From the NCBI RefSeq assembly GCF_018967865.2, contig NZ_JAHLZY020000001.1:1364001-1428000 (forward strand): a stretch of DNA of 64,000 nucleotides, written 5' to 3'. Below the pieces are notes generated by a model that was not told the origin of the DNA, did not search any database, and saw only the letters and a program-made list of their open reading frames with translations. The stretch is from Hymenobacter siberiensis. GTDB lineage: Bacteria; Bacteroidota; Bacteroidia; Cytophagales; Hymenobacteraceae. Shown here one piece after another: positions 16,372 through 25,752 of the stretch. The stretch's first letter is position 1, and every line of letters starts with the position of its first letter. The translations under genes were made by a program, and so were the position numbers.

Positions 16372-18420
16372 ATGACGACATCTATACTGACCCGGCGGCT
16401 GGCGTTGGCCGCATTGGGCTTCATTGGCTGCGCGTGGGCCACCCCCGCGCTGTCCCAAACCGCAGGTACTGGCTTCGATATGGCTAACCTGGACCCCACG
16501 GCGAGCCCCTGCGATAATTTTTTCCAGTACGCCTCGGGCGGCTGGCTGAAAAGCAACCCCATTCCCGCCACCGATGGCTACTGGGGCAGCTTCGACGTAC
16601 TGGCCGAGCACAACTACGCCACCATGCGCACTATTCTGGAAGAATCGGCCCGCAAAGCTCCAACCGCCGCCAAAGGCACCAACGCGCAGAAAGTGGGCGA
16701 CTTTTACGCCTCGGCCATGGACTCGGCGGCCATCAACGCGGCGGGCCTGAAGTACCTCCGGCCCCACCTGGCGCGCATCGATGCCGTGACGGACCTAGCC
16801 GGGATGCAGCGCCTGCTGGCCGACCCCAACCTGGCGCTGGGCGGCGCGTGGTTCAGCAGCGGGGTGGGGCAGGACGATAAGAACAGCGCGAAATATGCGA
16901 TGCAGTTCTATCAGGGCGGCCTCACCCTGCCCAACCGCGACTACTACACCAACCAGGATGCCCAATCCAAGCGCATCCGGGCGGCTTACCAGACTTATCT
17001 GGTCAACGTGTTCAAGATGCTGGGCGAACCCCAGGCCACGGCCACGGCGCACGCGGCGGCCGTGCAGCGCATCGAAATGCGCCTGGCCAACGCCAGCAAG
17101 CGCCCCGAGGACCTGCGCGACCCCGTTGCCAACTACCATAAGCTGACCGTGGCCCAGGTCACCGCCCAGTTCCCCAATCTCAACCTGCCGCTGCTGCTCA
17201 AAACCGAAGGTCTGGGCGCGGCCACGGACGTTATTGTGGGCCAGCCGGCATTCTTCAAGGAGCTGAGCGCCATGCTGAAAGCCGAGCCGATGGCCGACCA
17301 GAAAGCCTACGTGCGCTGGCACCTAGTGAATAGCCTGATGGATGCGTTGCCTGCCGCCTACGGCCAGGAGCAGTTCGCGTTTCAGCAAGTGCTGAGCGGC
17401 GCTAAAATCCGCAAGCCCCGCTGGAAACGCATGATGCTTAGCACCGACGGAGCCCTGGGAGAGGCCTTCGGCCAGCTGTATGTTGACCGGGCCTTCTCGC
17501 CCGAAGCCAAGGCCCGGGCCAAGCAAATGATTGAAAACCTGCGCGTGGCCTACGGCGAGCGCATTCAGGCGACCGACTGGATGAGCGCGGCCACCAAAAC
17601 GGAGGCCCTGAAAAAGCTGAATGCTTTCGCCGTCAAAATTGGCTACCCCGATAAATGGAAGGATTACTCGGCCCTGACCATCGGCCGCGAGTCCTACCTC
17701 AACAACCTGCTGGCGGCCCGGGTATGGGAGAACAAGTACAACCTGCGGAAATTTGGTAAGCCGGTAGACCGGGGCGAGTGGCTGATGACGCCGCCCACGG
17801 TGAATGCCTACTATATGTCGAGCATGAACGACATTACGTTTCCGGCCGGCATCCTGCAGCCCCCCTTCTACGACCCCAAGGCTGACGATGCGGTGAACTA
17901 CGGCGGCATCGGCGCGGTCATCGGTCACGAAATGACCCACGGCTTCGACGACCAGGGTCGCCAGTACGACGCCCAAGGCAACCTGCGCGACTGGTGGACC
18001 AAGGAGGACGGCGAACGGTTCAACGCCCGCGCTGCTGTGGTGGGCAAGCAGTTTGATGCCTTCACACCCCTCGATTCGGTGCACGTGAACGGCAAGCTGA
18101 CCATGGGCGAAAACCTTGCCGACCTCGGCGGCCTCACCATTGCCTACGCCGCTTTTGAGAAAACCCCGCAGGCCAAAGGCCACGCCAAAATCGACGGTTT
18201 CACGCCCGAGCAGCGGTTTTTCCTGGGTTGGGCCCAGGTGTGGCACAGCAGTGCGCGCCCCGAAACCGTGCGGCAGCTCATCCAGGTTGACCCGCACGCG
18301 CCCGACCAGTTCCGCACCATCGGCCCGCTGCAAAACATGCCCGAGTTTTACCAGGCCTTCGGCTGCCAGGACGGCAACAAGATGATGCGCGCCCAGGCCG
18401 ACCGGGCCAAAATATGGTAG
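16372..18420 (+). CDS. M13 family zinc metallopeptidase, paralogue 1
   Basis: This is a neprilysin/PepO-like endopeptidase of 682 aa with a signal peptide (cut near ATPALSQ). The N-terminal M13 domain starts with CDNFFQYASGGWLKSNPIPA. The catalytic domain holds NAYY, the zinc motif HEMTH in VIGHEMTHGFDDQGRQYD, and the third ligand in ENLADLGGLTIAY. The end WHSSARPET and the C-terminal IW are conserved in all four copies. The start is the ATG at 16372, since the TTG 15 bp earlier adds nothing. Likely periplasmic or secreted. Confidence 0.94.
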   Translation: MTTSILTRRLALAALGFIGCAWATPALSQTAGTGFDMANLDPTASPCDNFFQYASGGWLKSNPIPATDGYWGSFDVLAEHNYATMRTILEESARKAPTAAKGTNAQKVGDFYASAMDSAAINAAGLKYLRPHLARIDAVTDLAGMQRLLADPNLALGGAWFSSGVGQDDKNSAKYAMQFYQGGLTLPNRDYYTNQDAQSKRIRAAYQTYLVNVFKMLGEPQATATAHAAAVQRIEMRLANASKRPEDLRDPVANYHKLTVAQVTAQFPNLNLPLLLKTEGLGAATDVIVGQPAFFKELSAMLKAEPMADQKAYVRWHLVNSLMDALPAAYGQEQFAFQQVLSGAKIRKPRWKRMMLSTDGALGEAFGQLYVDRAFSPEAKARAKQMIENLRVAYGERIQATDWMSAATKTEALKKLNAFAVKIGYPDKWKDYSALTIGRESYLNNLLAARVWENKYNLRKFGKPVDRGEWLMTPPTVNAYYMSSMNDITFPAGILQPPFYDPKADDAVNYGGIGAVIGHEMTHGFDDQGRQYDAQGNLRDWWTKEDGERFNARAAVVGKQFDAFTPLDSVHVNGKLTMGENLADLGGLTIAYAAFEKTPQAKGHAKIDGFTPEQRFFLGWAQVWHSSARPETVRQLIQVDPHAPDQFRTIGPLQNMPEFYQAFGCQDGNKMMRAQADRAKIW

Positions 18421-18585
18421 CATCACTGCTTATACCAAGGGCAGGGATTAATGAAGGCTCGCTGCTGTCCGGCCATAAATCTTTTGGTGTAGCGGTTGCT
18501 TACCGCTGCATTGGTGCAACGGCCGGTACCCGCGCGTGTCCCTAACTTCACGGCATCATTCTCTAACCCAATTCCCACTACATAC

Positions 18586-20643
18586 ATGATTTCAACTTCT
18601 CTTGCGCGGCGGCTAAGTCTGGCCGTGCTCGGTTTGAGCAGCCTGTCGGCCACTGTTGCGGCAGCACAGGCCACCACGTCCCAGAAGGGCGTTGGCATCA
18701 CCATTGCCAACATCGACCCGTCGGTCAAGCCTTGCGAGGACTTCTTTCATTACGCTTCGGGCAACTGGCTGAAAAGCAACCCGATTCCGGCGGCAGAGTC
18801 GCGCTGGGGCTCGTTCAATGAGCTGGCCGACCACAATAACGCCACGCTGCGCGCCATCCTGAACGATGCCGCTAAGAATGCGCCCAAAGCTGCCAAAGGC
18901 TCGAACGCCCAGAAAGTGGGCGACTTCTACGCCTCGGCCATGGACTCGGCCGCCATCGAAGCGGCTGGCCTGAAATACCTGCAGCCCCACCTGAACCGCA
19001 TTGCGGCCATCAAGGATTTGGGCGAAATGCAGCGCTTCCTCGCCGACCCCAAAGCCCATACCGGCAGCGTGTGGTACGGCATGGGCGTGGGGCAGGACGA
19101 CAAAATCAGCACCCAGTACGCCGTGCAGTTCGGCCAGGGCGGCCTTTCGCTGCCCGACCGCGACTACTACCTGAAGGACGACGCCCGCTCGAAAGCCATT
19201 CGCACGGCCTACGATACTTATCTGGTGAACACCTTCAAGATGCTCGGCGACAACGAGGCTACGGCCAAGGCCAACGCCGCCACCGTGCAGCGCATCGAAA
19301 CGCGCCTGGCCAAAGCCAGCAAGGCCCGCGTAGACCTGCGCGACCCCTACGCCAACTACAATAAGATGACGCTGGCCGAGGCCGCCGCCGCTTATCCCAA
19401 CCTGGCCCTGCCGCTCACGCTGAAAGAAGAAGGCCTGGGCGCGGCCAAAGAGGTTATCATCGGCCAGCCCGAGTTCCTCAAAGAAGTGAGCGCCATGCTC
19501 AAGGACGAGCCCATTGCCGACCAGAAGCAGTACCTGCGTTTCCACCTGGTGACCAGCGTGGTACCGGCATTGCCCAAGGCTTTCGGCGACGAGGGCTTCA
19601 AGTTCTCGCAGGTGCTGAGCGGCGCCAAAAAGCAGCAGCCCCGCTGGAAGCGTATGCTGGGCTCGACGGACCGCGCCTTGGGCGAGGCGTTCGGCCAGCT
19701 CTACGTAGACAAGGCTTTCTCGCCCGCCGCCAAGGCTCGCGCCAAGCAGATGATTGAGAACCTGCGCACGGCCTACGGCGAGCGCATCAAGGCCACCGAC
19801 TGGATGAGCGCCGCCACTAAAACGGAGGCCCTGAAAAAGCTCAACGCCTTCACGGTAAAAATTGGCTACCCCGATAAGTGGAAGGACTATTCAGCCCTCA
19901 CCATCGGCCGCGAGTCGTACCTGAACAACATTCTGGCTGCGCGTGAGTGGGCCAGCAAGGACGAAATCAGCCACTTCGGTAAGCCGATTGACCGCAACGA
20001 GTGGGGCATGACCCCGCCCACGGTGAATGCTTACTACAACCCGCCGATGAACGAGATTGTGTTCCCGGCCGGCATTCTGCAGCCCCCGTTCTACGACCCC
20101 AAGGCCGACGACGCAGTGAACTACGGCGGCATTGGCGCCGTGATTGGCCACGAAATGACTCACGGCTTCGACGACCAGGGCCGGCAGTACAACTCCGAAG
20201 GCAACCTGAAAGACTGGTGGACCAAGGAGGATGCCGACAAGTTCAACGCCAAAGCCGCCATCGTGGGCAAGCAGTACGACGCCTTCTCGCCCCTTGACTC
20301 GGTGCACGTGAACGGCAAGCTGACCATGGGCGAGAACCTGGCCGACCTCGGCGGTCTCACCATTGCCTACCAGGCGTTTGAGAAAACCCCGCAGGCCAAA
20401 GCCCAGGCAAAAATCGACGGCTTCACGCCCGAGCAGCGCTTCTTCCTGGCTTACGCCCAAATCTGGCGCACCAACGCCCGGCCCGAGTACCTGCGCCAGC
20501 AGGTGCAGGTCGACCCGCACTCGCCGGCGCAGTTCCGTACCAACGGCCCGCTGATGAACATGCCGGAGTTCTACAAAGCCTTCGGCTGCCAGGACGGCAA
20601 CAAGATGATGCGCGCTTCGGCCGACCGGTCCAAAATCTGGTAG
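18586..20643 (+). CDS. M13 family zinc metallopeptidase, paralogue 2
   Basis: From ATG 18586 it is 685 aa with a clear signal peptide (SLAVLGLSSLSATVAAAQA). It shares the full M13 layout with its neighbours: CEDFFHYASGNWLKSNP, SAMDSAAIEAAGLKYLQPHL, VIGHEMTHGFDDQ, ENLADLGGLTIAY. Upstream frame extension to 18496 has no signal peptide character. Like paralogue 1 it lacks the Lys-rich linker found in paralogues 3 and 4. A 165-bp gap before it leaves room for its own promoter. Confidence 0.94.
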   Translation: MISTSLARRLSLAVLGLSSLSATVAAAQATTSQKGVGITIANIDPSVKPCEDFFHYASGNWLKSNPIPAAESRWGSFNELADHNNATLRAILNDAAKNAPKAAKGSNAQKVGDFYASAMDSAAIEAAGLKYLQPHLNRIAAIKDLGEMQRFLADPKAHTGSVWYGMGVGQDDKISTQYAVQFGQGGLSLPDRDYYLKDDARSKAIRTAYDTYLVNTFKMLGDNEATAKANAATVQRIETRLAKASKARVDLRDPYANYNKMTLAEAAAAYPNLALPLTLKEEGLGAAKEVIIGQPEFLKEVSAMLKDEPIADQKQYLRFHLVTSVVPALPKAFGDEGFKFSQVLSGAKKQQPRWKRMLGSTDRALGEAFGQLYVDKAFSPAAKARAKQMIENLRTAYGERIKATDWMSAATKTEALKKLNAFTVKIGYPDKWKDYSALTIGRESYLNNILAAREWASKDEISHFGKPIDRNEWGMTPPTVNAYYNPPMNEIVFPAGILQPPFYDPKADDAVNYGGIGAVIGHEMTHGFDDQGRQYNSEGNLKDWWTKEDADKFNAKAAIVGKQYDAFSPLDSVHVNGKLTMGENLADLGGLTIAYQAFEKTPQAKAQAKIDGFTPEQRFFLAYAQIWRTNARPEYLRQQVQVDPHSPAQFRTNGPLMNMPEFYKAFGCQDGNKMMRASADRSKIW

Positions 20644-20666
20644 GTCAGACCACGTAGCACAATAAT

Positions 20667-20719
20667 GAAAGGAAGAATGGAGGAGCGGCCTGAATTGTCA
20701 CTCTTTCATTCTTCTTTTT
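20667..20719 (+). terminator. Rho-independent terminator after M13 paralogue 2
   Basis: GAAGAATG (20672-20679) pairs with CATTCTTC (20707-20714), followed by TTTTTG. The position, right after a stop codon and before an independent gene start, fits a terminator. The loop is long (27 nt), which lowers confidence. Confidence 0.55.
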
Positions 20720-20792
20720 GTTTGTTGAGTTTTTGCCGGTAGCAAGCGGTTGTATCTTGCCATTCAATAATAAATTTCACTTTTCTTGTCAC

Positions 20793-22892
20793 ATGTCTAA
20801 ATCATTCTTTGCCGGCCGCGTGGCGCTTTCGGCGGCGATGCTGGCCCTGGTAGCCGGTGGGGCGCAGGCCCAAACTAAAATCAAAACCAAGTCCAGCAGC
20901 CAGGGCAAGCAGAAAGTGGTGGTATCCACCATGGGGCAGTCGGGCGTGGGCATCACGTTGGCCAACCTGGATAAATCGGTGCCGCCCTGCGACGACTTCT
21001 TTCAATTTGCCAACGGCAACTGGCTGAAAAACAACCCCATTCCGGCCTCCGAAACCGGCTGGGGCGGCTTCAATCAGCTGCGCAACCGCAACCGCGACGT
21101 AGCCCGGGGCATTCTGGAGAAAGTAGCTGCCGACCGCACGGCCAAGCCCGGGACGAACGCGCAGAAGGTGGGCGACTTCTACGCCTCCGCCATGGACAGC
21201 ATGGCCGTGGAACGCGCCGGCCTGAAATACCTGCAGCCCCGCCTGGATAAGATTAACGCCATTCAGGATGTGGCCGGCGTGCAGCGCTACCTGGCCGACC
21301 CCAAGAACGTGGGCAAGGGCTGGTACGGCTTTGGCGTGGGCCAGGACAGCAAGAACAGTACTTTGTATGCCGTGCAGGTGCGCCAGGGCGGCCTGACCCT
21401 GGCCGACCGCGACTACTACCTCAAAGACGATACCCGCTCGAAAACCATTCGGGCGGCTTACCGCACCTACCAGGTCAACCTGTTTAAAATGCTGGGTGAT
21501 GACCAGGCCACGGCGGAGAAAAACGCCGATGCCGTAACGCGCATCGAAACCCGCATGGCCAAAGCCAGCCGCGACCGCGTGGCCCTGCGCGACCGCGAAA
21601 GCAACTACAACAAGATGACCGTGGCCCAGGCCACCGCCGCCTACCCCAACCTGGACTTTCCGCTGCGCCTGAAGGAAAGCGGCCTGAGCGGGGCGAAGGA
21701 CATCATCGTGGGCCAGCCCGACTACCTGAAGGAGGCCAACGCTATGATAAAAGACGAGCCCATTGCCGACCAGAAGCAGTATCTGCGCTGGCACCTGGTG
21801 GAAAGCGTGACGTCGGCCCTGCCTAAGGCCTATGTAGACGAGGCTTTCCGCTTTTCGCAGGTGATTAGCGGCGCCAAGGTGCCGCAGGCCCGCTGGAAGC
21901 GTGCCTTTGCCGCCACCGATGGTGCGCTGGGTGAAGCCTTCGGCCAGCTCTACGTGGACCAGGACTTTAGCCCTGCCGCCAAGGCCCGCGCCAAGCAAAT
22001 GGTGGAAAACATGCGTATGGCCTACGCCGAGCGCATTCAAGCCACCGAGTGGATGAGCGCCGCCACCAAGGCCGAGGCCCTGAAAAAGCTCAATGCCTTC
22101 GTGGTAAAAATTGGCTACCCCGACAAGTGGAAGGACTATTCCAAACTGAATATCAGCCGCGAAAGCGCCCTGAACAACTTGTTTGCGGTGTCGGAATTCA
22201 ATACCTACGACAACCTGGGCCACTTTGGTCAGCCCGTGGACCGGACGGTGTGGGGCATGACGCCGCCCACGGTGAACGCCTACTACAACGCCAGCCTGAA
22301 TGAGATTGTGTTTCCGGCCGGCATCCTGCAATCGCCGTTCTACGACCCCAAGGCCGACGACGCGGTGAACTACGGCGGCATTGGCGCCGTGATTGGCCAC
22401 GAAATGACCCACGGCTTCGACGACCAGGGCCGGAAAGTGGACTCGGAAGGCAACCTGCGCGACTGGTGGACCAAGGAAGACGGCGATAAGTTCATGGCCA
22501 AGGCCGATGTGGTGGGCAAGCAGTACGACGCTTTCTCGCCCCTCGACTCGGTGCATGTGAACGGCAAGCTGACCATGGGCGAGAACCTTGCCGACCTCGG
22601 CGGTCTCACCATTGCCTACGCGGCCTTCATGAAAACGCCCCAGGCCAAGGCCGGCAAGTCCATCGATGGCTTCACGCCCGAGCAGCGCTTCTTCCTGAGC
22701 TGGGCGCAAATCTGGCGCATCAACCAGCGCCCCGAAACCACCCGCCAGCTTGTGCAAACCGACCCGCACTCGCCCGGTCAGTTCCGCACCATTGGGCCTT
22801 TGCAGAACTTCCCGGAGTTCCAAAAGGCGTTCAACTGCAAAGACGGCGACAAAATGGTGCGCTCTGCCGCCAACCGCGCCAAAATCTGGTAA
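20793..22892 (+). CDS. M13 family zinc metallopeptidase, paralogue 3
   Basis: This is a 699-aa exported peptidase. The signal peptide is followed by a Lys-rich linker (QTKIKTKSSSQGKQK) that only paralogues 3 and 4 have, so these two probably arose from one duplication. The M13 N-domain begins CDDFFQFANGNWLKNNP; the zinc site is VIGHEMTHGFDDQGRK with ENLADLGGLTIAY. A near-consensus -7 box (TATCTTGC, 20753) precedes the start, suggesting its own transcription. Confidence 0.94.
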   Translation: MSKSFFAGRVALSAAMLALVAGGAQAQTKIKTKSSSQGKQKVVVSTMGQSGVGITLANLDKSVPPCDDFFQFANGNWLKNNPIPASETGWGGFNQLRNRNRDVARGILEKVAADRTAKPGTNAQKVGDFYASAMDSMAVERAGLKYLQPRLDKINAIQDVAGVQRYLADPKNVGKGWYGFGVGQDSKNSTLYAVQVRQGGLTLADRDYYLKDDTRSKTIRAAYRTYQVNLFKMLGDDQATAEKNADAVTRIETRMAKASRDRVALRDRESNYNKMTVAQATAAYPNLDFPLRLKESGLSGAKDIIVGQPDYLKEANAMIKDEPIADQKQYLRWHLVESVTSALPKAYVDEAFRFSQVISGAKVPQARWKRAFAATDGALGEAFGQLYVDQDFSPAAKARAKQMVENMRMAYAERIQATEWMSAATKAEALKKLNAFVVKIGYPDKWKDYSKLNISRESALNNLFAVSEFNTYDNLGHFGQPVDRTVWGMTPPTVNAYYNASLNEIVFPAGILQSPFYDPKADDAVNYGGIGAVIGHEMTHGFDDQGRKVDSEGNLRDWWTKEDGDKFMAKADVVGKQYDAFSPLDSVHVNGKLTMGENLADLGGLTIAYAAFMKTPQAKAGKSIDGFTPEQRFFLSWAQIWRINQRPETTRQLVQTDPHSPGQFRTIGPLQNFPEFQKAFNCKDGDKMVRSAANRAKIW

Positions 22893-22920
22893 GGAGGTAG
22901 CCGACTTTTAACGGTTTGAG

Positions 22921-22976
22921 AGGAAGAACAGGGGAGGGCAGCAGCCATGCTACTCCTTTGTTCTTCCTTTTTTTTG
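22921..22976 (+). terminator. Rho-independent terminator after M13 paralogue 3
   Basis: AGGAAGAACA (22921-22930) pairs perfectly with TGTTCTTCCT (22959-22968), followed by seven more T. It is well placed 29 bp after the stop codon. Confidence 0.75.
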
Positions 22977-23048
22977 GTCATTTTTCATTGGTGCTGGATA
23001 ATTGCTTACCTTGGTGGTGTTAATGGTTTTGTCTCTTTTTTTCATTGT

Positions 23049-25148
23049 ATGAATCAATTTTACTTTTTGCGGTGTGCGGCTCTGTCAGCCACCATGCTCG
23101 GCCTGTTGGCTGGCACAGTCCAAGCCCAGACAAAAATTAAAACCAAGTCCAGCGGTGCGGGCAAGCAAAAGACCACCGTGCCAGTGCCCACCAGCGGCAC
23201 GGGCATCGCGCTGGCCAATCTGGATAAGTCGGTGCCGCCCTGCGACGACTTCTATCGGTACGCCTCGGGTACGTGGTTGAAAAATAACCCCATTCCAGCG
23301 GCGGAATCAAGCTGGGGTGCGGGCAGCGTGCTGGCCAAAAGCAACCGGGCCATTTCGCTCCGCATTTTAAACCAGGCAGCAGCCAACCGCACGGCCAAGC
23401 CGGGCTCGAACGCGCAGAAGGTGGGCGATTTCTACGCTTCGGCCATGGATTCGGCCGCCATTGAAGCGGCCGGCCTGAAATATCTGCAGCCGCACCTCGA
23501 TAAGATTGAGGCCGTGAAAGACTTGGCCGGCATGCAGCGCCTGCTCGCCGACCCCAAGAGCCACACGGGCAACGCATGGTATGAGTTTGGGGTCATCCAG
23601 GACCTCAAGCAGAACGATGTGTACATGGCCTTTTTCAGCCAGAGCGGGCTGGGACTGCCCGACCGCGACTACTACCTGAAAGAGGACGGCCGTTCGAAAG
23701 CCATTCGGGCGGCGTACCAAACGTATCTGACGAATACCTTTAAGCTGCTGGGCGACAGCCCCGCCACTGCCGAAAAGAATGCCGCCACCGTGCAGCGCCT
23801 CGAAACCCGCCTGGCGCAGGCCAGCCGCACTCGCGTGGCCATGCGCGACATTCCGGCGCTGTATAACAAGCGCACCGTGGCCCAGCTCACCACGGAATAC
23901 CCCAACCTGAACTTTCCGCAACAGCTGAAAATGGATGGCCTTAGCGCGGCCCAGGACCTCGTGATTGGCCAGCCCGAATTTGCCAAGGAACTGAATGCCA
24001 TGCTGGGCAGCGAGCCCCTGGCCGACCAGAAAACGTATCTGCGCTGGCATTTGGTCACCTCCGCCATGTCGGCGCTGCCCAAAGCGTATGTCGACGAGGC
24101 CTTTCGCTTTTCGCAGATGCTGAGCGGGGCCAAGCAGCAGCTGCCCCGTACGCGGCGGGCCCTGGCCGCCACCGACGGCGCCTTGGGCGAGGCCTTCGGC
24201 CAGCTGTACGTGGACGAGGCCTTTCCGCCCGCGGCCAAAGCCCGGGCCAAGGCGCTGGTCGAAAACCTTCGTGCGGCTTATGCCGAGCGCATTCAGGCCA
24301 CGGAATGGATGAGTGCCCCCACCAAAGCGGCGGCCTTGAAAAAACTCAACGCCTTCGTAGTAAAGATTGGGTACCCGGATAAGTGGAAGGACTATTCAAC
24401 GCTCACGGTCAGCCGCGAGAGCTACCTGAATAATATGTTTGCGGCCAACGAGTTTGCCAATCAGGAAAATCTGAACAAGTACGGCAAGCCGGTAGACCGC
24501 ACGGAATGGACCATGACGCCGCCCACGGTGAATGCCTACTACAATCCGTTGCTGAATGAGATTGTGTTCCCGGCCGGTATTCTGCAGCCACCCTTTTTCG
24601 ACGCGCAGGCAGATGATGCCGTGAACTACGGCGGCATCGGTTCGGTGATTGGCCACGAAATGACCCACGGCTTCGACGACCAGGGCCGGCAGTTTGACGC
24701 CAGCGGCAACCTGCGCGACTGGTGGACCAAGGAAGACGGCGAGAAGTTTATGGCCAAAGCCGATGTGGTGGGCAAACAATTCGACGCTTTCTCGCCCCTC
24801 GACTCGGTACATGTGAACGGCAAACTAACCATGGGCGAAAACCTGGCTGACCTCGGCGGCCTCACCATCGCCTACGCGGCCTTCATGAAAACGCCCCAGG
24901 CCAAGGCCGGTAAGTCCATCGATGGCTTCACGCCCGAGCAACGCTTCTTTCTGGCCTACGGCCAAATCTGGCGCCGAAACCAGCGTCCCGAATCCCTGCG
25001 CCAACAAGTTCAGACCGACCCGCACTCGCCCAGCCAGTACCGCACCATTGGCCCGCTGCAGAATATGCCGGAGTTTCACAAGGCATTCAACTGCAAGGAA
25101 GGCGACAAGATGGTGCGCTCGGCAACGGCGCGTGCCAAAATCTGGTAA
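23049..25148 (+). CDS. M13 family zinc metallopeptidase, paralogue 4
   Basis: This is a 699-aa exported peptidase of the same family. It has the signal peptide MNQFYFLRCAALSATMLG and the linker QTKIKTKSSGAGKQK shared with paralogue 3. The N-domain begins CDDFYRYASGTWLKNNP. The catalytic motifs VIGHEMTHGFDDQGRQ and ENLADLGGLTIAY are intact, so it should be active. The chosen ATG gives the signal peptide; the frame extends to 22947 but overlaps the terminator of the previous gene. Confidence 0.94.
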   Translation: MNQFYFLRCAALSATMLGLLAGTVQAQTKIKTKSSGAGKQKTTVPVPTSGTGIALANLDKSVPPCDDFYRYASGTWLKNNPIPAAESSWGAGSVLAKSNRAISLRILNQAAANRTAKPGSNAQKVGDFYASAMDSAAIEAAGLKYLQPHLDKIEAVKDLAGMQRLLADPKSHTGNAWYEFGVIQDLKQNDVYMAFFSQSGLGLPDRDYYLKEDGRSKAIRAAYQTYLTNTFKLLGDSPATAEKNAATVQRLETRLAQASRTRVAMRDIPALYNKRTVAQLTTEYPNLNFPQQLKMDGLSAAQDLVIGQPEFAKELNAMLGSEPLADQKTYLRWHLVTSAMSALPKAYVDEAFRFSQMLSGAKQQLPRTRRALAATDGALGEAFGQLYVDEAFPPAAKARAKALVENLRAAYAERIQATEWMSAPTKAAALKKLNAFVVKIGYPDKWKDYSTLTVSRESYLNNMFAANEFANQENLNKYGKPVDRTEWTMTPPTVNAYYNPLLNEIVFPAGILQPPFFDAQADDAVNYGGIGSVIGHEMTHGFDDQGRQFDASGNLRDWWTKEDGEKFMAKADVVGKQFDAFSPLDSVHVNGKLTMGENLADLGGLTIAYAAFMKTPQAKAGKSIDGFTPEQRFFLAYGQIWRRNQRPESLRQQVQTDPHSPSQYRTIGPLQNMPEFHKAFNCKEGDKMVRSATARAKIW

Positions 25149-25208
25149 GGTCTTTGCATATAGTTGGTTGAATCACGCACGGAAAACTGTTTCCGCGCCC
25201 GATACGAG

Positions 25209-25240
25209 AAGGTCCGCTTCCCCTGGGGGCGGGCCTTTTT
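25209..25240 (+). terminator. Rho-independent terminator after the M13 array
   Basis: A GC-rich stem, AAGGTCCGCTTCCCC against GGGGGCGGGCCTT with a small bulge, is followed by TTTT. It closes the four-gene peptidase array. Confidence 0.75.
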
Positions 25241-25321
25241 AATTGCCCAGGGCCGAAAGTTTATGGTTGCAGTAATTTGCGCAGTGCTCTAGCTTTGGGT
25301 CCGTTCCGCCATTTAGGCCCT

Positions 25322-25729
25322 ATGCATCACCTCGTCTACTCCAGCACTGCCAGCATTGGCCTCACCGAAGCCGAGATGCAACGACAATTGGGCCACTGGC
25401 GCAGCACCAACGTCAGCCTCAACATCACCGGCCTGCTGCTTTTCAGCACCGAGGGCAATATTATGCAGGTGTTGGAGGGCGATGCCACGGTGGTGCATCA
25501 GCTCTACACCGTGATTGCCGCCGATATCCGGCACCGCAATTTGGTGAAGCTGGCCGATGGCCCCGTACCCAGCCGGGCCTTTGCCGACTGGTTGATGCAG
25601 TTTCGCCGCGTTGCGCCGGCCGATTTCTCGCGCCTCACGCTCCGGCCCGATGCCACGCCGGAGCACATCCGCAACCTCGTGCCGCTGCTCGAAGCCTTCA
25701 TGGCCGAGGAGCCGCCGAGGGGAGTGTAG
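25322..25729 (+). CDS. BLUF-domain blue-light sensor
   Basis: The 135-aa protein is a stand-alone BLUF domain binding FAD. Residues of the light-reaction network are visible: Tyr6 (HLVYSS), Asn34 (LNITGLLLF) and Gln49 (GNIMQVLEG), with Trp90 and Met92 (FADWLMQF) in the region that relays the signal. There is no attached output domain, so it presumably signals through a partner protein or its own C-terminal helices. Start ATG 25322 matches the canonical N-terminus of the domain. It is a single gene, convergent with the PPIase gene. Confidence 0.92.
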   Translation: MHHLVYSSTASIGLTEAEMQRQLGHWRSTNVSLNITGLLLFSTEGNIMQVLEGDATVVHQLYTVIAADIRHRNLVKLADGPVPSRAFADWLMQFRRVAPADFSRLTLRPDATPEHIRNLVPLLEAFMAEEPPRGV

Positions 25730-25752
25730 CGCGAAGCGCCGCTTCGCACCTA
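25727..25752. terminator. Short palindrome between two convergent TAG stops
   Basis: GCGAAGCG (25731-25738) and CGCTTCGC (25740-25747) pair around one base, and the flanking TAG (25727) and CTA (25750) are the stops of the converging genes. It fits the pattern of palindromes that begin at stop codons; termination is inferred. Confidence 0.5.

Noticed and set aside
20802..22823. 673-codon open frame on the minus strand across M13 paralogue 3
   Set aside because: It is antisense to a clear metallopeptidase; similar antisense frames appear under the other M13 copies and the first TonB receptor (8919-10391) and follow from high GC codon bias. The translation is His/Val/Gly-rich with no domain.
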